Source: Levilinea sp.
GTDB taxonomy: Bacteria; Chloroflexota; Anaerolineae; Anaerolineales; Anaerolineaceae
Direction of reading: 5' to 3'
DNA: 64,000 bases
Assembly: GCA_029975215.1 (NCBI GenBank)
Contig: JARKPO010000035.1
Span: forward strand, 124,001-188,000
Position numbers and translations under genes: made by a program. The notes under the pieces are model-generated. The model worked only from the letters and a program-made list of their open reading frames with translations, had not been told where the DNA came from and ran no database searches. Of the stretch, positions 17,498 to 26,694 are shown piece after piece (position 1 is the stretch's first letter; each line of letters begins with the position of its first letter).

Positions 17498-18487
17498 ATG
17501 CAAGCTAAGATCCGTTGGGGTATTTTAGGAGCAGCCCGCATCGCCGCCAACCAGTTCAACCCCGCCCTGCGCAAGTCCGCCCGCAGCGTGCTCACTGCCG
17601 CCGCCAGCCGGGATGAAAAGAAAGGCCGTGAGTTTGCCCATACCTGGGGCATCCCACGCCTGTACACCCGCTATGAAGACCTGCTGGCCGACCCAGACAT
17701 TGACGTGATCTACAACCCCCTGCCCAACCATCTGCACGCCGAATGGACCGTGCGCGCCTTGCTGGCTGGAAAACATGTCCTGTGTGAAAAACCCCTGGTG
17801 CTCACCCTCGATGAGATGCAGCGGGTGGAAGAAGCAGCCCAAAGCAGCGGCAAAGTGGCCGCCGAAGCCTTCATGTACCGCCACCACCCTCTCACCCACG
17901 CCGTGCAGGAAATCGTCTCCTCTGGCGAGCTGGGAGAAATCCGCCTGATGCGCGGAGCCTTTTCCTTTTTCCTCAACCGCCCCGATGACTACCGCTGGGA
18001 CCCGGCGGCGGGCGGTGGCAGTTTGTGGGATGTGGGCTGCTACCCGGTCAGTTATTTCCGCATGCTCACCGGCAGCGCCCCCCTCACCGTTCAGGGTTGG
18101 CAGGTCACCGCCCCCAGCGGGGTGGACGCCAGCTTCAGCGCCCTGCTGCGCTACCCCGGCGACATCCTGGCTCAAATGGACAGCAGCTTCGCTGCCCAGC
18201 CCTACACCACCATCGAGGTGCGCGGCTCCAAAGCTACTCTGTGGGTTCCCAAACCCTTCCTGTTCTCCAACCATGCCGACCTGTTTATCACCCAGGACGG
18301 CCACCAAAAACGCCGCTCCTTCTCCCTGCCCCATCTCTATTTAGGCGAGATCCGCGATATGGAAGACTGCATCCTGGAAAATAAATCCCCGCGCCTCACA
18401 CTGGCCGAAACCCGCCAGAATACCGCCGCTCTGCTGGCCCTGTACGAATCCGCTCGCACCCAGCAGCCCGTACACCTGCGCCCTTGA
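17498..18487 (+). CDS. Gfo/Idh/MocA-family NAD(P)-dependent oxidoreductase
   Basis: 329 residues. An N-terminal Rossmann fold (WGILGAARIA) is followed by DVIYNPLPNHLHAEW and the EKPLVLTLDE strand, with the family Lys in CEKP. The C-terminal alpha/beta domain contains GSLWDVGCYPVSYFRMLTG, where the conserved D-x-G-x-Y/H cluster sits. It resembles the dehydrogenase subgroup acting on sugars or trans-dihydrodiols; the substrate is unknown. AGGAGG precedes the ATG. The gene follows recJ by 10 bp and is probably co-transcribed with it, but a functional link is not obvious. Confidence 0.87.
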   Translation: MQAKIRWGILGAARIAANQFNPALRKSARSVLTAAASRDEKKGREFAHTWGIPRLYTRYEDLLADPDIDVIYNPLPNHLHAEWTVRALLAGKHVLCEKPLVLTLDEMQRVEEAAQSSGKVAAEAFMYRHHPLTHAVQEIVSSGELGEIRLMRGAFSFFLNRPDDYRWDPAAGGGSLWDVGCYPVSYFRMLTGSAPLTVQGWQVTAPSGVDASFSALLRYPGDILAQMDSSFAAQPYTTIEVRGSKATLWVPKPFLFSNHADLFITQDGHQKRRSFSLPHLYLGEIRDMEDCILENKSPRLTLAETRQNTAALLALYESARTQQPVHLRP

Positions 18488-18511
18488 AAATGCGCCTGTT
18501 TGTGATATACT
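18484..18511 (+). promoter_or_regulatory. Promoter of the rpsF-ssb-rpsR operon
   Basis: TTGAAA (18484-18489), 16-bp spacer, TATACT (18506-18511). The -35 box overlaps the stop of the preceding gene. It leaves a leader of about 95 nt before rpsF with several GC-rich complementary stretches, for example GTAC elements near 18522 and 18544. S6:S18-binding leaders are known before rpsF in many bacteria, but I could not verify the consensus here. Confidence 0.6.
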
Positions 18512-18611
18512 TCATGCCGGTACGAACGGGAATCAAGACCCCCGTACTTTCCGCTTCTGGCGCGCTCACGGCGCAGTCCAGGGGCTATCCCGAGGAAAGG
18601 AGGATTCCGAA

Positions 18612-18896
18612 ATGCGTAAATATGAGGTGATGTTTATTTTGCAGGCTGACCTGGACGAAACCAGCCAGAACACTGCCATCGAGAAAGTTTCCGGTTGGAT
18701 TACCGAACCGGGCGGCAGCGTTGTGAAAGTGGATCGCTGGGGCAAGCGCCGGATGGCTTACGCGATCCGCAAGCAGCGCGAAGGTTACTTTGTGCTCATC
18801 GAAGCTGAAATGGCCCCCAGCGCCACCAGCGAGCTCGATCGCAACCTGCGCTTCTTGGAACCTGTGCTGCGACACATGATTACGGTAGCAGAGTAA
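18612..18896 (+). CDS. rpsF: 30S ribosomal protein S6
   Basis: 94 residues, normal S6 length. MRKYEVMFILQADLDE is the S6 N-terminal strand. VDRWGKRRMAYAIRKQREGYFVLIEAE is the conserved central block that contacts S18 and 16S rRNA. A strong AAAGGAGG site precedes the ATG. It is the first gene of a classical rpsF-ssb-rpsR operon, the arrangement found in many bacteria. Confidence 0.98.
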   Translation: MRKYEVMFILQADLDETSQNTAIEKVSGWITEPGGSVVKVDRWGKRRMAYAIRKQREGYFVLIEAEMAPSATSELDRNLRFLEPVLRHMITVAE

Positions 18897-18943
18897 TCGC
18901 CGGACGTTCCTGCCACGTCAGGGCACACGGCAAGGAGTTGGGT

Positions 18944-19348
18944 ATGAGTCGAGGATTGAACAAAGTCATGATCATTGGTCACCTGGGGCGTGATCCAGAA
19001 ATGCGCTACACGCCCTCCGGCCGACCGGTCACCACCTTCACTGTCGCCACCAGCCGCACCTGGAACACCGCGGATGGTGAGCGTCACACCGAGACGGAAT
19101 GGTTTAATGTGGTCACCTGGGGCAATCTGGCTGAGATCTGCAAGCAGTATCTTACCAAAGGCCAGCAAGTCTACATCGAAGGTCGTTTGCAGACCCGCCG
19201 ATGGGACGACTCCGAGGGTGTCAAACATACCAGCGTCGAGATTGTCGCCAGTGAAATGATGATCCTGGGAGACCGGCGCGACTCCAATCACTCCCCTGCC
19301 GGTGATAGTTCGGAAACCGAAGATATTGAAGATGAATTCCCCTTCTAG
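18944..19348 (+). CDS. ssb: Single-stranded DNA-binding protein
   Basis: 134 residues. The OB-fold is recognisable from NKVMIIGHLGRDPEMRYTPSG, VTTFTVATSRTW, ETEWFNVVTWGNLAEIC and GQQVYIEGRLQTRRW. The disordered tail is short and ends in the acidic tip DIEDEFPF, the usual docking peptide for repair proteins such as RecJ and exonucleases. ATG 18944 was chosen: AAGGAG lies 6 nt upstream, and the in-frame TTG 6 nt earlier overlaps that site. Confidence 0.97.
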   Translation: MSRGLNKVMIIGHLGRDPEMRYTPSGRPVTTFTVATSRTWNTADGERHTETEWFNVVTWGNLAEICKQYLTKGQQVYIEGRLQTRRWDDSEGVKHTSVEIVASEMMILGDRRDSNHSPAGDSSETEDIEDEFPF

Positions 19349-19360
19349 GAGAAGGACACC

Positions 19361-19642
19361 ATGAGTGATGAAAATATGATGGAAGGTGGAGCTCCTTCTG
19401 GTCGCCGCTATGTCGCGCGCCCGAAGATCTGCCAGTTTTGTGCGGACGCCAACATCAAAATTGACTACAAGAGTGTTGAACTGCTGCGCCGCTACGTGAC
19501 GGAAGAGGGCAAGATCCGCCCCCGCCGTCAGACCGGGACCTGCGCTCGCCACCAGCGCGAATTAGCCATGGCCATCAAGCGTGCTCGCCACATTGCTTTG
19601 CTGCCGTATACGGCTGAACCCCTGGAAGACGCTCTGCGCTAA
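19361..19642 (+). CDS. rpsR: 30S ribosomal protein S18
   Basis: 93 residues. [31 protein letters not shown] and the C-terminal [30 protein letters not shown] are typical of S18. The CxxC plus the later Cys and His indicate the zinc-binding (C+) form. The N-terminus has a short acidic lead ([10 protein letters not shown]). It ends the rpsF operon and is followed by a hairpin. Confidence 0.97.
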   Translation: MSDENMMEGGAPSGRRYVARPKICQFCADANIKIDYKSVELLRRYVTEEGKIRPRRQTGTCARHQRELAMAIKRARHIALLPYTAEPLEDALR

Positions 19643-19659
19643 ATCCAGTATGATCCTCA

Positions 19660-19698
19660 ACAGGGCATGGAGTGCAATTTCTTGACTCTATGCCCTGT
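19660..19698 (+). terminator. Hairpin after rpsR
   Basis: ACAGGGCATGGAGT (19660-19673) pairs with ACTCTATGCCCTGT (19685-19698), 14 bp with one G-U pair and an 11-nt loop. The following tract (ATTTAA) is only weakly T-rich, so termination may be partial. Confidence 0.55.
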
Positions 19699-19719
19699 AT
19701 TTAATGCAAAGGTCGCCCG

Positions 19720-21057
19720 ATGTCGAAGTCTACTACCACCCCCAAAATCGTAAACCGAAAACACGAGGCTCGCGCTGAGATCGAACGCAAACAGCGCCGC
19801 CTGCTGATCATTGGAGCCATCGTCACCATCTCCATCTCCATTTTGGTGATTGTGTTTGGCATTCTCAATGTCAACGTCTTTGAAAAGATGCGCCCGGTCG
19901 CTCGCGTGGGCTCCACGAATTTAACCGTCAATCAATTTGTGGAAGAAGCCCGTTTCTACCGCTGGCAGCTCATTGGTCAGTACCAGAATACTTACCAGAT
20001 CTACCAGATGTTTGGCGAAGATCCCAATTTCGCCGCCTCTTTCCAGCAAAATCTGGTGCAGATCCAGACCCAATTGGATAACACCTCCAGCGTCGGAACC
20101 GCTGTGCTGCAAAAGATGATTGAAGATCAGCTCGTGGCCGATAAAGCCAAAGAAATGGGCATCTCCGTCAGCGCTGACGAAGTGGAAGCCTACCTGAAGA
20201 ATGGGTTCGGCTTCTTCCCCAATGGCACCCCCACCCCCACGGTGGCCCCCACCACGGCGCCCACTTCGACCCTGTCGCCGCTCCAGTTGACCCTCTCGGC
20301 CCCCACCGCTACCGCCCAGCCCACTGCCACCGCCACCCTCGATCCGGCGGCGACCGTTGAGCCTACCGCGGCGCCGACCGTGGAAGCCCCCACCCCCACA
20401 ACCGACCCCAACGCCACAGCCACCCCCGTTCCTACGGCTGAACCCACCGCCACACCCTACACCTTCGAAGGCTATCAGACTGAGGTGGCCAATTACACCA
20501 AGACCCTGGGTGAATCCAAGATTTCTGAGACCTTTTTCCGCGAATACATCCGCAAGCAAATCCTGCGCGAAAAGGTGATGGAAGCCTTCACCGCCGATCA
20601 GCCCGCCGCCGAAGAAAAGGTTTGGGCGCACCATTTCCTGGTTCAGGATGAAACCGAAGCCAAGCTCATCAGCGAACGGCTCAAATCGGGTGTGGAATGG
20701 AACGTGATCGCTGCTGAAATCGCTCAGGATACCACCGGCCAAAAGCGCATGGAAGACTTGGGCTGGTTTGCCCGCGGCGCGATGGTAAAAGAATTTGAAG
20801 ATGCCGCTTTCAGTCTGGAAATCGGCGCCATCAGCGATCCGGTCAAATCCAGCTTTGGATATCACATCATCCAGGTGTTGGGCCATGAAGACCGCCCCCT
20901 GAGCGCATCCGAATGGATGAACGCCCGCCAGCAAGCTTTCCAGACCTGGCTCAATGAGCAGCGTGAAAGCGACCAGGTGGAAGAGTTCGACCGCTGGATG
21001 GATTACGTACCCGTGGAACCCACCCTGCCCGCTGAAATCCGCGTTCCGCTCAGCTAG
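19720..21057 (+). CDS. Membrane-anchored parvulin-type peptidyl-prolyl isomerase (SurA/PrsA-like)
   Basis: 445 residues. A basic N-terminus and one membrane helix (about residues 28-50, LLIIGAIVTISISILVIVFG) place the rest outside the cytoplasm. A SurA-like chaperone segment follows (VNQFVEEARFYRWQL to SVSADEVEAYLKNGFGF). It is interrupted by about 80 residues rich in Pro, Thr and Ala (about 168-247), after which the helix region resumes. The parvulin domain (about 297-392) contains WAHHFLVQDETEAK, EDLGWFARGAMVKEFEDAAF and SSFGYHIIQVLG. It probably assists folding of exported proteins. The large Pro/Thr insertion within the chaperone part is unusual for the family. AAAGG lies before the ATG. 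Confidence 0.85.
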   Translation: MSKSTTTPKIVNRKHEARAEIERKQRRLLIIGAIVTISISILVIVFGILNVNVFEKMRPVARVGSTNLTVNQFVEEARFYRWQLIGQYQNTYQIYQMFGEDPNFAASFQQNLVQIQTQLDNTSSVGTAVLQKMIEDQLVADKAKEMGISVSADEVEAYLKNGFGFFPNGTPTPTVAPTTAPTSTLSPLQLTLSAPTATAQPTATATLDPAATVEPTAAPTVEAPTPTTDPNATATPVPTAEPTATPYTFEGYQTEVANYTKTLGESKISETFFREYIRKQILREKVMEAFTADQPAAEEKVWAHHFLVQDETEAKLISERLKSGVEWNVIAAEIAQDTTGQKRMEDLGWFARGAMVKEFEDAAFSLEIGAISDPVKSSFGYHIIQVLGHEDRPLSASEWMNARQQAFQTWLNEQRESDQVEEFDRWMDYVPVEPTLPAEIRVPLS

Positions 21058-21074
21058 TACGTCCTTAGCAAAAT

Positions 21075-21116
21075 AAAACACGCCTCCGGAATTGATACCA
21101 TCCAGAGGCGTGTTTT
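21075..21116. terminator. Bidirectional terminator between the parvulin gene and smc
   Basis: AAAACACGCCTC (21075-21086) and GAGGCGTGTTTT (21105-21116) are a 12-bp perfect inverted repeat with an 18-nt loop. The T-run continues to 21118 on the plus strand, and TTTTATTT follows on the minus strand. It serves two convergent genes. Confidence 0.85.
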
Positions 21117-21133
21117 TTGTTTTCCCTTTAAAG

Positions 21134-24100
21134 CTAGGAGTGCACCATATCCTCGCCCACCTCGTCCAGCTTCAGGCTGATCACCTGGCTGGCCGAGTCG
21201 CGTCCCATCGTCACCCCATAAATCACATCCGCTGTCTGCACCGTGTTGCGGTTGTGGGTGATCAGGACAAACTGCGTGTTGGCACTCAGCTCCTGCAGCA
21301 GTTCGCAGAAGCGCCCCACATTGGATTCATCCAGCATGGCGTCCACTTCATCCATCACGCAGAACGGCGTGGGCGAGACTTTCAGCAGCGAGAAAACTAA
21401 AGCCACCGCCGTCAGGCTGCGCTCGCCGCCCGAAAGCAGCGAAAGCCCCTGCTCGCGCCGTCCCGGCAGCCGCGCCTCAATGTCAATACCCGTCTCGGTG
21501 ATGTTGTCCTCATCCGTCAGTACCAACCGCGCGCTTCCCCCGCCAAACAGCCGTGTAAACAAGACCTTAAATTCGGCCGCCACCGCATCAAACGTCTTGT
21601 GAAATTCGCGGTGCATCAGCTCATCCAGTTCCGCAATCACCTTGCGCAGATCCTGATCTGCCTTGTGCAAATCCTGCACCTGCGCGGTCAGGAAATCAAA
21701 GCGTTCCTTCACCGTCTGATACTCAGCGGCTGCATCCGGGTTGACCGCCCCCATGCGCCGCAGCAGCGACCGCTGGCGGTTAATGTTTTCCTCCAAATCC
21801 GCGGGAATCTCGGTTAAAGTCGGCAGCTCCGCCACCATATCACCCAGAGGCAAAGGCGTGGGGCCGCTCACCTTCTGGTTGTACTCAAACATCACCAGCC
21901 CAAAATCATCTTCAATGCGCCGCTGGAGTGAATCCAGCGATTCGCGCTGGCGGGTCAATTCAATCTGCGCCTGGGCGGTGTGGCGTTCGGCCACCGATAA
22001 GGCCTGCTGCACTGCCACTTGATCTGCCTGCTGGCGGGTGTACTCTGCCTCCAGGCCTTCCAATTCTGCCTCGCTGGGGGTGATCTGCGCCTGCAGCGCG
22101 TCCATCTGCGCCGTCAGTTCGGCTTCTCGTACGCGCAGTTGGTTCTTTTCCGCATCCAGGGTTTTCAAGCTCTCCGCCGCGCTCTGGCTGCGCTGTTCCA
22201 GCGAGCGCCGTTCGCGCGCGTTGGCTTCCAGCGACTGGCGGTATTCTTCCAGGCGTTTTTCCGCATCCCCCACTGCGCGCGAGGCCACCGCCACACTCGT
22301 GCTCCAATGCGCCACCTGCGCCTGGAACTCTTCCATCGGCAGGCTGTTCAAAGCCCGCACCTTCTCACGCACGCCTTCCTGTAAGGTTGCGATTTGGGTT
22401 GTCAACCCTTCCAGGTCAGTCTGAATTTTCCGCAGCTCGGCTTCGCCCTGGGCAATTTGGGCTTCCACCCCGCTCACCTGCTTGCGCTGCCATTCTCCTC
22501 GCTGGCGGGCCTGCTCCACCTCATTTTTGGCCTGCTGTTGGGCCTGGTTGGCCTGCGTCAGGGCCTGTGCATAGGCGCGCACTTGCCTGTCCTGCTCCTG
22601 AAGCCGCCCGCGGCGGTCGTTCAGCTCTTTTTCCAGCCGCTCCAAGTGCGTCTGCACCCGCGCGCGCTGATCCTCAGCCGTATCCAGGGCCTCCTGCAAT
22701 TCGCGCATTTGCCGTGGGCGCGCGATCATCCCCGCCCGCGCCTCCTGCCCGGCCACCACCACCCCCGAGCCCCAAAAGACCTCACCTCGCAGGGTCACTA
22801 CCCGCGCGGAAGCGGGCAGCTTTTGGGCTGCGCGCCGCGCCGCGCCGCGGTTTTCGGCCACAATCACCTGCCCCAGCAGCTGTTCCACCAGGGGGGATAA
22901 ATCCTCCGTCGTGCGCACCAAATCGGCAGCGTTGCCCACAATACCCTCACCCGTGGGCAACTCCGGGCGCTCCACGCTCAAATTCAGCCGTTCCGGGAAC
23001 AAAACCGCCCGTCCTTTGCCGCCTTCCAGCAAATCCAGAACCTGATCGCTCTGGCTTTCGCCGCCCATCAACACACCGTCCAGGAAATCACCCAATACCG
23101 CTGCCACCGCCACCTCATACGCCGCGGGCACATCCAACACGCCGCTGAAAGGGCGAAAACGGCCTTGCAGGCGGCCTTTTTGGGCAGCCTCCAGCAGGAA
23201 CTTGGCCCCCTGGTTCAGGCCCGAAAAGGAACGTTCCGCCTGTTCCAGCACATCCAGCTGCGTGCGCAGCCGCGTGCGTTCTGCGTCCAGGTGGGCGCGC
23301 TCATCCAGGACCTTCTTGCGCTCTCCTTCCAGCTTTTCCAAATGCTGGCGGGCCTCCAGCAGTTCATCTTCCGCCAGATTCAGTACCGTTTCGGCCTGGC
23401 CAGCCTTCTTGCGAGCTTCTTCAAAGCGCTGCTCAGCTTTGCGTAAAGCTTCGGTTTCCTGGCTGGCGGCAGCCGACAGGCTCTCCCGTGATTTTTGCAG
23501 AGTCTCCAAGCGGTGGCGCAGTTCATCTTGATGTGCACGGGTCTGCACCTGGCGCGTTTCCGCCTGGGTCAGCTGCTGACGCGCTTCGCGCAGAACGCGC
23601 TCGCTGCAGTCGCGCTCCTGCCGGCGCTGATTCAGGCTTTCACGGGCCGCGTCCACCTGGCGCTGGGCTTCCTGCGCCTCCCCTTGCAGCCGCTGGTATT
23701 CGGCTTGCTGCGCCTCCAGGCGCGCCTTCCAACCTTGCTCCGCCTCCTGCAGTCGCGCCAAATCGGCCCCCAGCGTGTTTTGCTGTTCCTGCAAGGCTCG
23801 CTGACGCTCATCCATCACCGCCAGATCGCGGCTGATCTTCTCACGTTGGCGGTGCAGCTCGGCGGATTGGGCGTGCAGCTGGTTCAGGCGTTCGCGCACC
23901 CCTTGCAGCTTGCCCCGCAGAACGCCCACGCGCTGTTCCACCTCGTTCACACGCAGGCGCGCCTGTCCCAACCGCTCCTCCTGCTGGCGAAAGGTTTCGC
24001 GTGTGCGCAGCAGTTCCTGCTGGCTGCGGTGCCAGTGATACCCATACCAATCGCGCAGCAGCACCTTCAGGTCGGCTTTGATCTGTTCATACTCAATCAC

Positions 24101-24739
24101 CCGTCGCGCCTGTTTTTCCAGGCTGTGCAGCCGCGGCTCCAATTCGCTCAAAATGTCCAGAACCCGTTCCAAATTGCGTTTGGTGGTGTCCAGACGGCTC
24201 AGCGCTTCTTCGCGCCGCGTGCGGTACAAACCAATCCCTGCCGCCTCTTCAAAGAAGCGCCGCCGCTCCTCTGGCTTCAGTGAAAGGGCTGCATCCACCA
24301 GGCCCTGTCCAATGATCGTGTAAGTGCGCTCAGCCAGCCCCGATTTCGCCAGCAGCTCAGAAATTTCCTTCAAACGCACCCGCTGACCATTGAGCAGATA
24401 CTCGTTCTGCCCGTCCCGATACGCCCGCCGCGAGATGGATACTTCGCTGAAGTCAATCGGCAGCCAGCCGTCCTGGTTGTCAAACGTGATCGTGGCCGAA
24501 GCCATGCTGGCCCGCGGGCGAGATTCGGACCCCGCGAAGATCATATCGTCGGTTTTGCGTCCCCGCAGCAAGGAATAGGACTGTTCGCCCAACACCCAGC
24601 GCAATGAATCGGCCACGTTGGATTTCCCTGCGCCGTTTGGTCCGACAATCGTCGTGATCGCCCCAGAGAACTCAAACACGTTCCGGCTGGCAAACGTTTT
24701 ATAACCTTGCAACTCCATGGATTTTAAACGCTGCGGCAT
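21134..24739 (-). CDS. smc: Chromosome segregation SMC ATPase
   Basis: 1201 residues, full length. The N-terminal head has Walker A VGPNGAGKSN (32-41) and the Q-loop region VLGEQSYSLLRGRK. Two long coiled coils rich in Glu, Gln and Arg flank a hinge (about residues 510-660, around GVLDVPAAYEVAVAAVLGDFLDGVL). The C-terminal head has the signature LSGGERSLTAVALVFSLL and the Walker B FCVMDEVDAMLDESN. It condenses and organises the chromosome with ScpA and ScpB; scpA lies at 28.0 kb. It is the second gene after rnc (44-bp gap). The start at 24739 lacks a strong ribosome-binding site; an internal ATG 21 nt later is possible. Confidence 0.96.
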   Translation of the reverse strand: MPQRLKSMELQGYKTFASRNVFEFSGAITTIVGPNGAGKSNVADSLRWVLGEQSYSLLRGRKTDDMIFAGSESRPRASMASATITFDNQDGWLPIDFSEVSISRRAYRDGQNEYLLNGQRVRLKEISELLAKSGLAERTYTIIGQGLVDAALSLKPEERRRFFEEAAGIGLYRTRREEALSRLDTTKRNLERVLDILSELEPRLHSLEKQARRVIEYEQIKADLKVLLRDWYGYHWHRSQQELLRTRETFRQQEERLGQARLRVNEVEQRVGVLRGKLQGVRERLNQLHAQSAELHRQREKISRDLAVMDERQRALQEQQNTLGADLARLQEAEQGWKARLEAQQAEYQRLQGEAQEAQRQVDAARESLNQRRQERDCSERVLREARQQLTQAETRQVQTRAHQDELRHRLETLQKSRESLSAAASQETEALRKAEQRFEEARKKAGQAETVLNLAEDELLEARQHLEKLEGERKKVLDERAHLDAERTRLRTQLDVLEQAERSFSGLNQGAKFLLEAAQKGRLQGRFRPFSGVLDVPAAYEVAVAAVLGDFLDGVLMGGESQSDQVLDLLEGGKGRAVLFPERLNLSVERPELPTGEGIVGNAADLVRTTEDLSPLVEQLLGQVIVAENRGAARRAAQKLPASARVVTLRGEVFWGSGVVVAGQEARAGMIARPRQMRELQEALDTAEDQRARVQTHLERLEKELNDRRGRLQEQDRQVRAYAQALTQANQAQQQAKNEVEQARQRGEWQRKQVSGVEAQIAQGEAELRKIQTDLEGLTTQIATLQEGVREKVRALNSLPMEEFQAQVAHWSTSVAVASRAVGDAEKRLEEYRQSLEANARERRSLEQRSQSAAESLKTLDAEKNQLRVREAELTAQMDALQAQITPSEAELEGLEAEYTRQQADQVAVQQALSVAERHTAQAQIELTRQRESLDSLQRRIEDDFGLVMFEYNQKVSGPTPLPLGDMVAELPTLTEIPADLEENINRQRSLLRRMGAVNPDAAAEYQTVKERFDFLTAQVQDLHKADQDLRKVIAELDELMHREFHKTFDAVAAEFKVLFTRLFGGGSARLVLTDEDNITETGIDIEARLPGRREQGLSLLSGGERSLTAVALVFSLLKVSPTPFCVMDEVDAMLDESNVGRFCELLQELSANTQFVLITHNRNTVQTADVIYGVTMGRDSASQVISLKLDEVGEDMVHS

Positions 24740-24783
24740 TCGTTATTTGCTTTCTATTGAAAAAAGCGCGCCCAAAAGCGCGG

Positions 24784-25506
24784 TTAGTCCGTCAGGCCCA
24801 GGCGCTCCAGGGCATTTTGCGCAGCCATCTTGGCTGCCGCCTGCTTGCTCGATCCGCTGCCGCTGCCGTAGATGATTCCGTTCACCAGTACATCTACTTC
24901 AAACTTCTTGGAATGATCCGGGCCGGTGGCGCTGCGCGTCTGATAAATGGGCGTGGTGTAGCCCTGCGCCTGTGCCCATTCCTGAAATTGCGATTTGGGA
25001 TCCTCTGCCTTGTGATTGGCCAGCACATCCTCAGCCGCCTCTTCCAACAGTGGCGAAATGAACTGAATCACTGCGTCTACGCCCGCGTGCAGGTACAGGG
25101 CGCCGATCACCGCTTCAAAAGTGTCGCACAGCAGCGCTGGCCGCTCTCGTCCGCCCCCCTGTGATTCGCCCCGTCCCAGGCGCATGGCCTGTCCCAGATT
25201 GAGCTGCATGGCAAAATTCGCCAGCTGTTCCGTGTGCACCAGGGCCGAGCGCATGCGCGTCAGGTCGCCTTCGGGCATCTCTGGATAGCGGTTGTACAGC
25301 CACGCCCCTACCACAAAATCCAGCACAGCGTCGCCCAGGAACTCCAGGCGCTCGTTGTCTTCTAAGGCTTCGGGATGTTCATTCAAATAGGAGCGGTGGG
25401 TCAGCGCTCGCCCCAACAGCATCCAATCCGTAAACGGCAGGTTAAGACGCTGCGCGAGCTGTTGGGGGCTTTCCAAAGTCCCCGACACATGACTGTTCAA
25501 TTCCAT
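24784..25506 (-). CDS. rnc: Ribonuclease III
   Basis: 240 residues. The endonuclease domain contains the signature NERLEFLGDAVLDFVV and the second acidic cluster CDTFEAVIGALYL. The C-terminal dsRNA-binding domain ends with SKQAAAKMAAQNALERLG. It processes rRNA precursors and structured mRNAs. A GGAGG site lies upstream of the ATG at 25506. rnc followed by smc is a common gene order in bacteria, which supports the assignment. Confidence 0.97.
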   Translation of the reverse strand: MELNSHVSGTLESPQQLAQRLNLPFTDWMLLGRALTHRSYLNEHPEALEDNERLEFLGDAVLDFVVGAWLYNRYPEMPEGDLTRMRSALVHTEQLANFAMQLNLGQAMRLGRGESQGGGRERPALLCDTFEAVIGALYLHAGVDAVIQFISPLLEEAAEDVLANHKAEDPKSQFQEWAQAQGYTTPIYQTRSATGPDHSKKFEVDVLVNGIIYGSGSGSSKQAAAKMAAQNALERLGLTD

Positions 25507-25592
25507 GAGTCCTCCAGTATGAACTCACGGCTCGCCAACCACCTGAACAGCGTGGCGGACAGGTGGCTGGCGGCCCATTAGTTCCAGACTGC

Positions 25593-26693
25593 CTAAGCGG
25601 TTGGAATATATTTTAACCCGTTACCAGTCAAAATCAAGATGACAGGCTCGGGCAAATTCATGCGGATCTGCGACAGCGCCGCCCACACCAGAGCCGAGGT
25701 CGGCTCCACATAAATCCCCTGCCGGTTCAACGCCTGCACCGCAGGCAGAATATCGGCTTCGGGGACTGCAGTAAACAGCCCCTTGCCCGCCGGAATTTCC
25801 TGCAGCAGCGCTGCTGCCCGCACCGGCTGGGTCACTCGCACCCCTTCAGCCAGGGTGGCGTTTTCGGCTGCCGCCGCCGGTTGGCGTAAACCTTGTGCAA
25901 AGGCCTCGGCCATCGGCGCGCAGGCCGCCGCCTGCACCCCCACATAAAACGGCGTGTGAGCAATCAGTCCGGCCTGCTCCAGGGCGGTAAATCCGCGCAC
26001 CAGTCCCAAAAGCAGCCCGCCGTGCCCGGCCGGGGCTACCACGGTCCCGGGGGCATCCCCCAGCACCTCCCAAAGCTCATAGGCAATCGTGGCAATTCCG
26101 CTCAGGCCGAAAGGCAAATAGGCGTGGCTGGCATACACCGCCCCCGCCCGCACCTCTTCCATCACCGCCGCCGCTGCCGCGCTGCGCGGCCCTGCCACCG
26201 CCGCCAGCTCGGCCCCATACGCTTCAATCTGAATACGCTTAGGCCCCGAGGCGCTGGCTGGAACGAACACCCGCCCCTTCATCCCCGCCCGTGCGGCATA
26301 GGCTGCGAAGGAAGCCCCCGCGTTGCCCGATGAATCCTCCACCGCGCTCTGCGCCCCCCGCGCCCGCAGCTGGCTGACCAGCACTGCCGTGCCGCGGTCT
26401 TTGTAAGAACCGGTCGGGTTCAACGATTCCAACTTCAGGCCGATGGAACGCCCGTCCTTTTGCGCCCATATCAGCGGCGTCTGGCCTTCTCCCAGCGTCA
26501 CCACCGGTGCACCCGTAAACAGGTCAAAAGCCGCCTGGTAACGCCACATCCCCGGCTGGCGCGGGTCCACCTGTGCAGGGTCAAAAAGAGGCGGTCCGTC
26601 AAAATCAAACACACCCCCGCATACCGGGCACACATGCGGCAGCCCCTGATCGGGATAGGCCTGACGGCAGGAAACGCAGCGAATCGTGGGCAT
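25593..26693 (-). CDS. thrC: Threonine synthase with N-terminal zinc ribbon
   Basis: 366 residues, PLP-dependent fold type II. It converts O-phosphohomoserine to threonine. The PLP lysine lies in NPTGSYKDRGTAVL, the phosphate-binding SSGNAGASFAAYAA follows, and the C-terminal ILTGNGLKY is family-typical. A CxxC...CPVCGG zinc ribbon occupies the first 30 residues. The start ATG 26693 lies 1 nt after the stop of the MoaDE gene and has AGGAGA upstream; a longer in-frame extension is unlikely. Other fold type II enzymes that resemble threonine synthase cannot be excluded. Its place in a molybdopterin gene group is probably only transcriptional convenience. Confidence 0.85.
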   Translation of the reverse strand: MPTIRCVSCRQAYPDQGLPHVCPVCGGVFDFDGPPLFDPAQVDPRQPGMWRYQAAFDLFTGAPVVTLGEGQTPLIWAQKDGRSIGLKLESLNPTGSYKDRGTAVLVSQLRARGAQSAVEDSSGNAGASFAAYAARAGMKGRVFVPASASGPKRIQIEAYGAELAAVAGPRSAAAAAVMEEVRAGAVYASHAYLPFGLSGIATIAYELWEVLGDAPGTVVAPAGHGGLLLGLVRGFTALEQAGLIAHTPFYVGVQAAACAPMAEAFAQGLRQPAAAAENATLAEGVRVTQPVRAAALLQEIPAGKGLFTAVPEADILPAVQALNRQGIYVEPTSALVWAALSQIRMNLPEPVILILTGNGLKYIPTA

Positions 26694-26694
26694 C

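Noticed and set aside
19921..21081. A 386-codon open frame on the minus strand
   Set aside because: It is antisense to the parvulin gene; its Gly-rich content mirrors the Pro/Thr-rich insertion, and it has no family signature or start signal.
23495..24283. A 262-codon plus-strand frame with hydrophobic Leu-rich stretches
   Set aside because: Antisense of the smc coiled coil; Leu/Gln repeats arise from the complementary strand of Glu/Gln/Arg codons.
25507..25592. A tRNA or other RNA gene between rnc and thrC
   Set aside because: No cloverleaf with a CCA-end stem or T-loop consensus could be drawn.
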